A stretch of DNA of 64,000 nucleotides from Glaciecola sp964195425 (GTDB lineage: Bacteria; Pseudomonadota; Gammaproteobacteria; Enterobacterales; Alteromonadaceae), in NCBI GenBank assembly GCA_964195425.1, contig CAXMOM010000022.1, forward strand, positions 7,865-71,864, written 5' to 3'. The stretch's first letter is position 1. Each line of letters begins with the position of its first letter. Position numbers and translations under genes: made by a program. The notes under the pieces were generated by a model that did not search any database, was not told the origin of the DNA, and saw nothing but the letters and a program-made list of their open reading frames with translations. Positions 53,761-63,078 of this stretch are shown here, piece by piece.

Positions 53761-54341
53761 AAAATTTCCTTTAGACATTTTAACGTTCCTTATACCGGTT
53801 ACCAAAATTAAAACGAGTATATTTCGGGAAGTCGGAGTTGTATTCAATTAATCGAGGAGTTGAAGTTTATGATAGACATTAACAATTTTTTACTCATTAC
53901 TACTTATTCAGAAAGAAAGTAACTGTTTTCATTTCGGCATAATCATAAGTTACAGCGAACGTTAGTTATTTGCCAAGAGATCTTTATAGGTATTATTATT
54001 TAATGCTTATTTTCATACCTAAACACACTCGTGTTTTTTGCCAAGCAACAGTTTACCAAGCCATATAAGGCTTAGTAAATATTTGTGCAAACATTATTGC
54101 ACTCACAACAAACATGTTTTTGGGAAGTATAGGTAAAATAAAACGTCATTTTTCATAAAATCAAAATACTTTATGCCTCATATTTTCCGTATTTACCTCT
54201 CATTTATATCCTTGATGGAGTGAAACTCGTTTATTTTTCGTCTATTAATCAACTGTTTTCACATAATTCAGAATTTAGAACAGGCGCTTCCCGCTGTTGT
54301 GCAAACCAGCTCTGAATATTTCTCATGATAATGAACGGCTT
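53761..54341 (-). other. Gene-free spacer between the secreted-protein pseudogene and the IS91 tail
   Basis: AT-rich, stops in all frames. Its left edge carries the ribosome-binding site of the pseudogene. The right edge may contain the terminus of the IS91 element, but I could not define it. Confidence 0.4.
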
Positions 54342-54763
54342 TTATTCAAACAGACTTATCTGAGGCGGTGCTCGACTTTGTGGGGGCAATAGCTCGACGA
54401 CATCGTCATTTTTTGCATTCAGGTGACTGAGTATCTTTTGGATCACCAATGGATGTTCATTAGACACATCCCTGTGTCTAACCCTACGGGCAGCATTTGC
54501 ATCGACAAATCGGCTTTCCTGCCGATTTGTCGATGCAATCTCGCTATAAGCTTAACCGCCCCACCGCATTGCTCACAGGTTTCTATTTCTATTCCAAAAA
54601 CCAGTTTAAGTCTTTGCGCCAGGTCATCGATTGGTGTTTGGGTGCTCAATGACCAACCGTTTTGGGCAGTTTTCTGCCGTTGATTTAACCTGCGCGGTAA
54701 TGACCTAGGGAGTGTATACAATGGAGATGGAGTCAATGGCAGAAAACTGCCCAAAGCTCGCAT
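54342..54763 (-). mobile_element. IS91-family transposase, C-terminal remnant with an insertion
   Basis: The minus strand encodes DLAQRLKLVFGIEIETCEQC and GGAVKLIA, the C-terminal zinc-finger region of IS91 transposases, then breaks. After about 85 bp of palindromic DNA (54459-54541) the family sequence resumes in another frame as EHPLVIQKILSHLNAK and ends LPPQSRAPPQISLFE at TAA 54344-54342, a typical IS91 terminus. The catalytic tyrosine region upstream is missing. Being on the same strand as the N-terminal remnant but located before it in transcription order, it derives from a second copy or a rearrangement. Confidence 0.85.
54459..54541. repeat. Double-hairpin palindromic insert in the IS91 tail
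   Basis: Two perfect inverted repeats sit side by side: TTAGACACA / TGTGTCTAA (9-bp arms, 4-nt loop, 54460-54481) and TTGCATCGACAAATCGGC / GCCGATTTGTCGATGCAA (18-bp arms, 6-nt loop, 54497-54538). They interrupt conserved IS91 coding sequence, so they were inserted. On the minus strand GTAG lies just before the small hairpin, as in REP elements. No coding capacity. Confidence 0.8.
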
Positions 54764-54842
54764 TCGCTTAAAGTATTCCCACTGACGGCAAGTGGCACAA
54801 ACTTCTCACTCAAGTTTCACCTGCGTATGACTGCTTTTGCAA

Positions 54843-54928
54843 TAAGGAGACGTAGCTATTTTCTCGGATTTAGTCTCCTTAGAGCGATCAGGAGTCATAC
54901 GACTGAATGAAACACGCCTGACTCCTGA
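54843..54928. repeat. Two consecutive inverted repeats, unassigned
   Basis: TAAGGAGAC / GTCTCCTTA (54843-54851 and 54873-54881) and TCAGGAGTCA / TGACTCCTGA (54888-54897 and 54919-54928) are perfect arms. The surrounding 54764-55103 holds no gene. They may be the end of a degraded mobile element or cruciform-forming sequence; nothing further can be said. Confidence 0.65.
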
Positions 54929-55103
54929 AAAGCTAATAGCTGCCGTTTATATTTGGGTAGTAAACCTTAATCTGGACTAATTTACTAAGTTTATAGACAT
55001 TAACACATCTATTGAAAAGACTACTTGTGACAATACTGTATTAAAAGGCTTAGCGTTAAATTTTTATGTGCCATTACGTAAAATAATATGTATTTTTACA
55101 CCG

Positions 55104-57266
55104 TTATATAACGGCCTTATCTTTAATATCATCAGACTGAGTTTGTACGGCTTCTTGTAATTGCTGCTCTACAATGCTTTGTAACGGCTTTTTATCAATA
55201 GAAGTGCTTAATTCACTGTCTTCAATATCGTCAGAGTCCTGCAATATTTCGAGTATATCGGAGGCAACTTCGGGAAAATAATCAACGAATTTACTCGCTA
55301 CATCTACGGCATGTTCAGGAATATTTTCAACCATATGACTAACATAATTACTTGCGGCAGACTCTATATTTTCTAACACACCTTCTGAGAAAGCTTGCTC
55401 ACTGTCATTTTCACTATCAATCAAGTTCTGAACATAGGCCTCAGCAACATCATTTGACGATTCAGGTAGTGATTCTGATACCGTAAAAGCAAGTTCTGCC
55501 GACTGCTCAGGAGATACATCCGTTAAACGATTATAAAGCTCTGTTGCCGTATTTTCTGAGGCAGCCGCGACTCTATCAACTGGACGCATTACATCTAAAG
55601 AATCCGATAGGTTTGTCATATATTCTTCGGTCATCTCTAGTAGTTCAATAGGATATTCTTCGGCCATATTTTCAGCGGCTAACTCCATTAAATCAATACC
55701 GTTATCAGGCATTGCATTAGCAATTGCGACAACAATGTTAGTAAATTGATCAGGATACTCAGAGGTAATCCAATCAACTAGCTGATCTGCTTGTTCAGGA
55801 GATGCATTAGTTAATGCCTCAGCAATCTGAATGCTCATTTGTGGGGCTGCCGACGTTATTGCGGCATATAATTTACCAATGTCAATTGCCTCTATGGTAC
55901 TTAATGCAGCGGCTAAGTTTGGCGCATTATTTGGATCTCTTAGTACTAAGGCTTTAACCATATTAACCGCAGCAGAAGGATTTTTGTTAGCTAGGCTAAT
56001 TGCAACTTCTACTTCCGGAGTTGATTCAAATTTTGCCTCTGCATAGTGTGTACGAGGATCCAGCTCTGACACTACGCCACTGGGTGTTTGCATGATAAAG
56101 CTTTCTTGCTCATCAAGCGGTAAAGCTTGTTGTAGCTTCATACGAATACCGATATAAAGTATTAGAGTTAATGCGACGACATTCATAAAGCTAAACAGTG
56201 CGCTGCTACCGAAGGTGTCCATTACTACAGCGGCAAGGTAGGGACCTAAAATACTGCCCAATGCATAGATCATTAATAGCGAGCTCATTGCTGCCAAAAT
56301 CTGTTCTTTTAATACGGTGTCAAATGTTTCAGACATACTCATGGGGTAAAGACAGGCAACCAAGCCAGTTATTAAAGCAATAACAAATAAGGTGAGTTTG
56401 AACATATCTTCGGTCATAAGTAATGGTACAGATAAGCCTAGTACAATGAGCGTTGCTACCATAAATAGCATGACTTTTCGGCGGTCAAAATGATCCGATA
56501 AATAGGCAATAGGGAACTGCAAAATGATCGCGCCAGAAATAGCTGAGCCCATAAATATAGATAAGTCTAAATCTGTAATACCGTTATTACTGGCGAAGAT
56601 AGGCAGCATATTAATTAAGCTGGCATACAGAACACCGCAATAAAAGCAACTGACCACACCCAAAGGAGACAGTTTGAAAACAGTCATTAAAGACATCGAT
56701 GGGCTATTTTCAATATGTGGGCCTTTTTGTTTGCTAATAACGATGGGTGTAATAGACAAGCTGAATAAAACGCCGCAGATAACAAATAGGGTAATATCAT
56801 CAATCGGCGCTACATTTAATAAAAATTGTCCAGAAAATAAGGCTGTCATTATCATCATCTGATTAATAGAAAGTATTCGGCCTCTATTTTTTTCAGTGGC
56901 GCTATAGCTTAACCAACTATCAAGTGTGGCATTGGTGCAAACAATACAAAACCCAGTGATTACCCTCATACCGGCAAGCATTAAAGGTTCGGGATAGAGG
57001 CCAGAAAGTAAAATAGCCACCGATGTTAAACTACCGCACATGGCAAATATTCTTATATGGCCAACACGTTGTAATAATATACGGCTGTAATAAGCACCCA
57101 GCAAAAAACCCACTGACAACATAGACAAGACTAAGCCCATACTCTCTAAGCTCACTCCGTCGTTTTGCATACGTACAGGCAGCAAAATATTGCTTAATCC
57201 ATAGCCTAACATTAACAAAAAACCACTGGTTAATAACAGGATAAAAGGTTTAAAGGTCATTATCAC
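55104..57266 (-). CDS. MFS transporter with long acidic helical-repeat tail
   Basis: 720 residues. Residues 1-385 form a 12-helix MFS permease (LPVRMQNDGVSLESMGLVLS, VITGFCIVCTNATLDSWLSY, YLSDHFDRRKVML motif A-like). Residues 386-720 are soluble, strongly acidic and predicted helical, with recurring proline-bounded segments about 17 residues long: NPSAAVNMVKALVLRDP (429), SPEQADQLVDWITSEYP (489), SPEQSAELAFTVSESLP (585), IPEHAVDVASKFVDYFP (649). Normal MFS proteins of this type are about 400 residues. The N-terminal part resembles YcaD-like exporters; substrate unknown. The tail is presumably cytoplasmic. Confidence 0.8.
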   Translation of the reverse strand: MIMTFKPFILLLTSGFLLMLGYGLSNILLPVRMQNDGVSLESMGLVLSMLSVGFLLGAYYSRILLQRVGHIRIFAMCGSLTSVAILLSGLYPEPLMLAGMRVITGFCIVCTNATLDSWLSYSATEKNRGRILSINQMMIMTALFSGQFLLNVAPIDDITLFVICGVLFSLSITPIVISKQKGPHIENSPSMSLMTVFKLSPLGVVSCFYCGVLYASLINMLPIFASNNGITDLDLSIFMGSAISGAIILQFPIAYLSDHFDRRKVMLFMVATLIVLGLSVPLLMTEDMFKLTLFVIALITGLVACLYPMSMSETFDTVLKEQILAAMSSLLMIYALGSILGPYLAAVVMDTFGSSALFSFMNVVALTLILYIGIRMKLQQALPLDEQESFIMQTPSGVVSELDPRTHYAEAKFESTPEVEVAISLANKNPSAAVNMVKALVLRDPNNAPNLAAALSTIEAIDIGKLYAAITSAAPQMSIQIAEALTNASPEQADQLVDWITSEYPDQFTNIVVAIANAMPDNGIDLMELAAENMAEEYPIELLEMTEEYMTNLSDSLDVMRPVDRVAAASENTATELYNRLTDVSPEQSAELAFTVSESLPESSNDVAEAYVQNLIDSENDSEQAFSEGVLENIESAASNYVSHMVENIPEHAVDVASKFVDYFPEVASDILEILQDSDDIEDSELSTSIDKKPLQSIVEQQLQEAVQTQSDDIKDKAVI

Positions 57267-58050
57267 ACGCTATTCTCTTCTTTTATACTTGTTGGATAAT
57301 TTCTAAGCTTGTTAAATGCAGAACATTTTTTTGAGACATGGAGTAGCTCCGCACTCAGGTAGAAACTGTTGATACTACTTAAAGTAGCTGATAATGGCGA
57401 AGCATAACAACTGAATGTTGCGGACTACAACAAAAATATGAAAAAAACCATATCCAAGCTTGGTAGACTTATGGCACTCAATAGTCTCGTGTTTGTAAAT
57501 GATGTTGTTGAACGAGCTAAATAGTGTTGAACCTTCATTGATGATAAATATAATACGCAAGATTCTTATATTTTTGCCATTGGTGGTGGGTCTACAGAAT
57601 CTTATAAACAAATAATTATCAGATAGAAGCTTGCTTACCACTCTTTGGTTCAAAGTTGCGATTATGGTACTAAATCCTAAAGGCAACTCTGTGGTAATAA
57701 TACCGGTTAACTCTATCTCAGAAAGTGGGCGTTTTCGTCATCGAAATAATGCTCTAATTCACCTGAATTTTGAAAAAAACTCAATGACCGATTGAATTCA
57801 CAGCTCTAAGCGCACGTAGTGTAAAAACTCTGACAACCTCCTTCATGCCCTGAGTCATTCAACAAGTATTTTATGCTGCTAAATAGCTGTGACCGTCGCT
57901 TATCTCAGGTTAGGGATCGTTAATCTAGCAGCACAGTAATGACGCTGAGCGGCTATTAAAGTTAATACTGCCGATGCTCGGCTAAATCGCAGAAGTAGGC
58001 TTAAAACGTCGCTTAGCGAATGGATGAAATTTATAAAAAAAAGAGGGTAG
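57267..58050 (-). other. 784-bp spacer between the MFS-repeat gene and nth
   Basis: No convincing gene on either strand; frames are broken by many stops and the short ORFs present have no start signals or recognisable motifs. It could hold decayed coding sequence. No terminator hairpin for nth was seen. Confidence 0.45.
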
Positions 58051-58710
58051 TTATTCTGTTTTATCCTTAAAATCACAAAGATCCTCAATGATGCAAGAGC
58101 CACATCTTGGCTTTCTGGCAATGCATGTATACCTGCCATGTAATATCAACCAATGGTGTAGGTCATACATAAATTCAGTTTTGTTAGGGGTATTTTTAAT
58201 TATGTTTTGTTCGGTTTCTTCAACCGTCTTTCCTTTGGCGTAACCTGTACGATTAGCGACTCGCTGAATATGAGTATCCACCGCAATAAAGTATCTACCT
58301 TCATTATCTTTCGTCCATCCAAACGCGGTATTTAATACAACGTTTGCAGTTTTGCGGCCAACGCCAGGAAGAGCCTCTAAGGCTTCACGATTTTCAGGCA
58401 CTATGCTGTTGTGTTCTTCAACCAGCATGCGGCAGGTTTCAATCACGTTTTTGGCTTTCGCGTTAAACAGCCCTATCGTCTTTATATAATCTTTCAGCCG
58501 GTCTACGCCTAAAGCATAAATAGCCTTGGGGGTATTGGCTGCGGGGTAGAGCTTATCGGTGGCTTTATTTACGCCGACGTCGGTGGATTGGGCAGATAAA
58601 ATAACCGCAATTAGCAGCTCAAATGGGCTCGAGAAATTGAGCTCCGTAGTAGGATGAGGATTGGCGTTTCTTAATCGCGTTAATATTTCATATCTTTTGC
58701 TTTTATTCAT
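58051..58710 (-). CDS. nth: Endonuclease III
   Basis: 219 residues: helix-hairpin-helix LEALPGVGRKTANVVLNTAF with the catalytic lysine, the catalytic aspartate in FIAVDTHIQRVANR, and a C-terminal [4Fe-4S] cluster Cys pattern CIARKPRCGSCIIEDLC (spacing 6-2-5). It removes oxidised pyrimidines and nicks at abasic sites. It is the last gene of the rsx operon, 5 bp after rsxE, as in E. coli. Confidence 0.97.
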   Translation of the reverse strand: MNKSKRYEILTRLRNANPHPTTELNFSSPFELLIAVILSAQSTDVGVNKATDKLYPAANTPKAIYALGVDRLKDYIKTIGLFNAKAKNVIETCRMLVEEHNSIVPENREALEALPGVGRKTANVVLNTAFGWTKDNEGRYFIAVDTHIQRVANRTGYAKGKTVEETEQNIIKNTPNKTEFMYDLHHWLILHGRYTCIARKPRCGSCIIEDLCDFKDKTE

Positions 58711-58715
58711 ATGTT

Positions 58716-59417
58716 TTAAATATCTGTGCCGGTTACGCGGGCGCGCTGGACCACTTTTTTGTCTTTGTTTTGTTGCCTAGCAACAATTACTTGGTCGATC
58801 AGGTTTTTGGCCGCAATAATCAATCCCAAGCCCAAAAAAGCGCCGGGTGGTAAAATGGCTAGTAGAAAGTTTGCATCGGTTTGGTAAACCACAATGGTGA
58901 GGTTGCTCGCCCAGTCCCCAAATAATAACTCCGCTCCTGAGAATATCGTTCCTAAGCCTAAGATTTCTCGCATTGCACCTAGCAGAACTAAAATAAGCGT
59001 GAAGCCTGTGCCCATCATCAACCCGTCGTAGGCAGCAAATTGAACTGAGTTTTTTGAAGCATAGGCTTCAGCTCTGCCAATAATGGCGCAGTTGGTCACT
59101 ATTAATGGAATAAATATCCCCAATACTTGGTACAAACCGAAGGTAAATGCGTGCATTAGTAACTCAATAACCGTAACAAATGAAGCGATGATCATGACAA
59201 AAATTGGGATGCGTATTTCGTTAGGAACGATGTTTCGAACTAGCGACACCGTAATATTTGAGCCCAACAATACCAAAGTAGTGGCTAAGCCCAAACCCAG
59301 TCCATTCACTAATGTACCCGTAACCGCTAGCAACGGGCATAGTCCTAAGAGCTGGACAATAGCGGGGTTGTTTTTCCATAAGCCTTGTAAAGTAAGTTCT
59401 TTGTACTCGTTACTCAC
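58716..59417 (-). CDS. rsxE: Rsx/Rnf electron transport complex subunit E
   Basis: 233 residues, six membrane helices, with LWKNNPAIVQLLGLCPLLAVT and LGIFIPLIVTNCAIIGRAEA, the RnfE hallmark that pairs with RsxA. The complex couples ferredoxin:NAD oxidoreduction to ion movement, or keeps SoxR reduced in E. coli. It overlaps rsxG by 8 bp. Confidence 0.96.
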   Translation of the reverse strand: MSNEYKELTLQGLWKNNPAIVQLLGLCPLLAVTGTLVNGLGLGLATTLVLLGSNITVSLVRNIVPNEIRIPIFVMIIASFVTVIELLMHAFTFGLYQVLGIFIPLIVTNCAIIGRAEAYASKNSVQFAAYDGLMMGTGFTLILVLLGAMREILGLGTIFSGAELLFGDWASNLTIVVYQTDANFLLAILPPGAFLGLGLIIAAKNLIDQVIVARQQNKDKKVVQRARVTGTDI

Positions 59418-60093
59418 TGGACATATCCTTTGATGATTCAGGCTGAATAGTCGATTCGGAAGCTACCGTTCCTGTTTGACAATTAGTCGGCAAAGTGAAC
59501 AATGTCTGCATATTGGTTTGCCCATAAATAGCGGCGTTTTTAATGGCGTTTACTACTGAGCGAGGGGTAATGGTTGCCCCTGTAAATTGATCAAACTGGC
59601 CACCGTCTTTTCTAACGGCCCAGCGACTAATGCGTTCGTCATCATAAATAACATTGTTAAAACTTAAAATCCAATCACTCACTCTAAGTTCTATCTTGTC
59701 GCCAAGACCTGGCGTTTCTTTGTGATTGATAACGCGAGCGGCGAGCACCGTGTTTTGTGGATCTATTGCGACGACTAGGTCGATTGCACCGCTGTATCCA
59801 TCGGGCGCGGTAGTTTCAATGATTAATGCGGTATTGTTGCCACCCAGACGCGACCTAAACACACGCTGCGATTTATTTCCCAGCAATACATTTGGTTCTA
59901 TTTGAACGCAATCGGTATGTAACTCGTTGTCATGCATCGAGGACCCAACAACTTGGTTTAGCGTGCTTAATAGTTGTCGTTCTTTTGCCTGCTCTATGCG
60001 CTGTGCTGTAAAGCTATACGTGAGCGCAATAATACTGGTGGTGACTAGCGCGAAGCCACCCAAAATCAGACCATTTCTTTGAATTGTATTCAT
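59410..60093 (-). CDS. rsxG: Rsx/Rnf electron transport complex subunit G
   Basis: 227 residues: one N-terminal membrane helix and a periplasmic FMN domain. The flavinylation motif is FTGATITPRSV, where the second threonine carries covalent FMN in homologues. ETPGLGDKIE is another conserved RnfG block. The C-terminal tail past residue 210 is low in conservation. It starts one base before the rsxD stop. Confidence 0.95.
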   Translation of the reverse strand: MNTIQRNGLILGGFALVTTSIIALTYSFTAQRIEQAKERQLLSTLNQVVGSSMHDNELHTDCVQIEPNVLLGNKSQRVFRSRLGGNNTALIIETTAPDGYSGAIDLVVAIDPQNTVLAARVINHKETPGLGDKIELRVSDWILSFNNVIYDDERISRWAVRKDGGQFDQFTGATITPRSVVNAIKNAAIYGQTNMQTLFTLPTNCQTGTVASESTIQPESSKDMSSE

Positions 60094-61205
60094 TATTGGT
60101 CACCTTGCTGGGGTTTTTGGGCTGGCAAAGGCTTAGACATATTTTTTGCTTTAACTTTGTGACCATATGTTCGAGGTTTGGTGTAATAATCTATCAGCGG
60201 CACGGCCATATTCATGAAAATCACCGCAAATGCTACTGCGTCGGGATATCCGCCCCATGTTCGAATAACAATAATCCAAAAGCCAATAGATGCCCCAAAA
60301 ACGATTCTTCCAAGGTTTGTGGTAGACGCCGAAACAGGATCGGTAGCAATAAAAAAAGCACCCACAATTAAGCTACCGTTGACCAAGTGAAACCAAGGTG
60401 AAGCATGAGTGCTTGAATCGAATATAAAGAAAATTGCGCTAACGGCCGTTGCCGTTATGATCATGCTCGCTGGAATATGCCAGTTGATGACTTTTGTTTT
60501 TATTAGGACTAATCCACCTAATAAATAGGCGAGGGAAACAGGTGCCCAACCTAGACTCATAATGCCATTAAATAATTTATTGTCTAGCGCTTCTGAAACA
60601 ATGTAGCCTTCGCTAAGCGCGACCTTAATGTGGTCTAAAGGGGTAGCCATTGTTGCGCCATCTACCGTTACTTGAAGTTGTGTAATGTTAAAGCCAGTCG
60701 CTGTGTAGCCAGTAAAAATGGTATGTATAGTGTCCCAAACACCTATATTTTGAACAGTTAAACTGCCCGGCGGTGACCAAGCTGTCATTTGCACAGGGAA
60801 GGAGATAAGTAACATTACATATCCGGCCATAGCAGGGTTGAACAAATTAAATCCAAGACCACCATATAGCTGTTTTACAATGGCGATAGAGAAAAATGTG
60901 CCAATAACAATTATCCACCATGGCGCTAAAGGCGGAATGCTAATAGCCAGTAAAACCGCGCACAGCAAAGCGCTATAGTCTTTGAAGGCTCGCTCTGTAT
61001 TTTTATTACGAATTTCTAATATAAGTATTTCAGTTACCACTGCGGTCACAATGGCCAGAACAAGCTGGACTAACACACCATAACCAAACATATAAGTTTG
61101 CATAGCAATACCAGGAATGGCGGCATACACCACTAGGCGCATTATCGCGCCGGTATCTCGTTGATTGTGATGATGGGGTGAGCTAGATACCAGCAACTTA
61201 GTCAT
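60093..61205 (-). CDS. rsxD: Rsx/Rnf electron transport complex subunit D
   Basis: 370 residues from ATG 61205, with about ten membrane helices (HNQRDTGAIMRLVVYAAIPG, LLAISIPPLAPWWI) and the periplasmic flavinylation site DGATMATPLDHIK. The open frame extends upstream to 61241 inside rsxC, but the family N-terminus starts at MTKLLVSSSPHHHN. It overlaps the rsxC end by 8 bp. Confidence 0.95.
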   Translation of the reverse strand: MTKLLVSSSPHHHNQRDTGAIMRLVVYAAIPGIAMQTYMFGYGVLVQLVLAIVTAVVTEILILEIRNKNTERAFKDYSALLCAVLLAISIPPLAPWWIIVIGTFFSIAIVKQLYGGLGFNLFNPAMAGYVMLLISFPVQMTAWSPPGSLTVQNIGVWDTIHTIFTGYTATGFNITQLQVTVDGATMATPLDHIKVALSEGYIVSEALDNKLFNGIMSLGWAPVSLAYLLGGLVLIKTKVINWHIPASMIITATAVSAIFFIFDSSTHASPWFHLVNGSLIVGAFFIATDPVSASTTNLGRIVFGASIGFWIIVIRTWGGYPDAVAFAVIFMNMAVPLIDYYTKPRTYGHKVKAKNMSKPLPAQKPQQGDQ

Positions 61206-63078
61206 TACTAGGGCCTGCTTTGGTTGCTGATGCTTCATCATTTTGTGATGATTGTTTTGCTAATGCGGCCGCTTTTTTACGAGCTTTCGCTTTTGCAATA
61301 GTGGCTGCGACTCGCTTCTTTTTCTCATCAGCCGCTTTAGATTCAGCCGCTAAGCTTTCAGTTGCTGAGTCGTCTAATACTGTGCTGTTCACAACTTTTT
61401 CGTCAGCAGTGTCGTCAACTGTTTCTATTTCTGGAGATTGCACTTTATTCGTCTTTTTTTCTATGGGATGCGGTTTGGCTGCCGGAAAAGTGCTCTCGAC
61501 AGTCGTTTGTTGTTGGGCTGCTTTTTTAGCCTTTGCACGTGCTAGTGCCGCGGCTATCTTGTCTTTGGCAGCGCCGCCGTTTGTTGCCAAAGCCTGATTT
61601 CGGGCTTGCGCTGCTATGCGATGCTTCTCTTCACGGTCGTGTTTTTCACGTTCAAGTCTTTCCTTTCGGGCTTCAAAACGAATACGTGCTTTTTCTGCTT
61701 GTTCTTTTTCGTGTAGTTGTTCGCGAATATCACTTTTAGCCTGACGATAGTAATGCACGAGGGGTATTTCACTTGGGCATACATAAGCACAAGCACCGCA
61801 CTCAATACAATCGAATAAATCATATTCTTGGGCAACGTCATAGTCTTTTGCTTTACTGTACCAAAATAGCTGTTGAGGCAGCAATGAGGCAGGGCAGGCA
61901 TCGGCGCAAGCCGAGCAACGAATGCAGCCTCGTTCATCTTCCACGGTAGGAAGCTCTTTGGTCGCTGGCGCTAAAATACAGTTAGTAATCTTTACAATGG
62001 GTATTTTAGATGATGCAAGCGTAAAGCCCATCATTGGACCGCCCATTATGATTCTGGGATACTCTTGTTTTTCGACGTCAAATTCAGCATTTAACAATAG
62101 GTGACTTACGGGCGTACCAATTTTAGCCCATACGTTTTGTGGTTTACCGATGGCTTTTCCAGTAACAGTAACGACTCTCTCAGTCAGGGCTTTGCCTTCA
62201 ATAATAGCGTCTGCAACCGCAAAACAAGTACCTACATTATACATAATGCAGCCTATATCTATGGGTAATCCATCACTGGGTACTTCTCTGGATGTGAGGA
62301 CTTGAATTAGCTGTTTTTCACCGCCCGCTGGATACTTGGTCGGCACACTAACAACTTGATACTCACTTTGCTGTTGGCAAGCAATTGACATTGTTTCGAA
62401 CGCCTCAGGCTTGTTGTCTTCAATCGCAATAATCACGTGTTTAGGTTTAATTAGATGACGTAATATGTCGATTCCTTGCCTAATTTGCCACGCATGCTCT
62501 CGCATTAATCGGTCGTCTGCTGAAATATAAGGTTCACACTCTATGCCATTTATAATTAAAAATTCAACGGGCTTTAAGGTGTTTGATTTTATGTGCGTTG
62601 GGAAGCCAGCGCCGCCTAGTCCACTTATGCCTGCGTTACAAATCGCGCTAATAATGTCGTGTTTATTAGCTTGGGCATATTGACTTATTCCTTGTGTTGA
62701 AATAGCGTCGTCTTTACCGTCTAACTCAATGCCTACTGTCATTTCTGGCAATCCAGAAGGATGTGCCGCAGGGTGTTCACCAATAAATGTGACCGTGCCG
62801 GATGACGATGCATGAACGGGAACGGAAAAAGGGTTTTCACTGGCCGTTAAGGGCTGTCCTTTTAGCACCTTATCACCAATTAAAACCAAAAGTTCACCGT
62901 CTACGCCAATATGTTGTTTTACCGGTACGTAAATATGCGATGGCAAGGGAAGGCTTTTAATGACTTCTTTATTCGACAATGATTTTTGTTGGGCAGGGTG
63001 TACACCACCTGGGAAATCCCATAGGCGGCCAATAGATAGTCTTTCCAATATAGTGTCAAAGCTGGCAAATTCGTTCAT
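61198..63078 (-). CDS. rsxC: Rsx/Rnf electron transport complex subunit C
   Basis: 626 residues. The N-terminal part binds NADH/FMN (GGAGFPTHIKS, INGIECEPYISADDRLMREH); two [4Fe-4S] motifs follow, CIRCSACADACP and CIECGACAYVCP. From about residue 450 the sequence becomes a charged Ala/Lys/Glu-rich tail that varies in length between species. RsxC is the NADH-side subunit at the membrane surface. It overlaps rsxB by 4 bp. Confidence 0.96.
   Translation of the reverse strand: MNEFASFDTILERLSIGRLWDFPGGVHPAQQKSLSNKEVIKSLPLPSHIYVPVKQHIGVDGELLVLIGDKVLKGQPLTASENPFSVPVHASSSGTVTFIGEHPAAHPSGLPEMTVGIELDGKDDAISTQGISQYAQANKHDIISAICNAGISGLGGAGFPTHIKSNTLKPVEFLIINGIECEPYISADDRLMREHAWQIRQGIDILRHLIKPKHVIIAIEDNKPEAFETMSIACQQQSEYQVVSVPTKYPAGGEKQLIQVLTSREVPSDGLPIDIGCIMYNVGTCFAVADAIIEGKALTERVVTVTGKAIGKPQNVWAKIGTPVSHLLLNAEFDVEKQEYPRIIMGGPMMGFTLASSKIPIVKITNCILAPATKELPTVEDERGCIRCSACADACPASLLPQQLFWYSKAKDYDVAQEYDLFDCIECGACAYVCPSEIPLVHYYRQAKSDIREQLHEKEQAEKARIRFEARKERLEREKHDREEKHRIAAQARNQALATNGGAAKDKIAAALARAKAKKAAQQQTTVESTFPAAKPHPIEKKTNKVQSPEIETVDDTADEKVVNSTVLDDSATESLAAESKAADEKKKRVAATIAKAKARKKAAALAKQSSQNDEASATKAGPSND

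Noticed and set aside
54423..54683. 86-residue plus-strand open frame
   Set aside because: Antisense of the IS91 C-terminal remnant and its palindromic insert.
57375..57686. 103-residue minus-strand open frame
   Set aside because: No start signal, no motif and atypical composition; treated as chance.
61220..61597. 125-residue alanine/serine-rich plus-strand open frame
   Set aside because: Shadow of the Ala/Lys-rich tail of RsxC.
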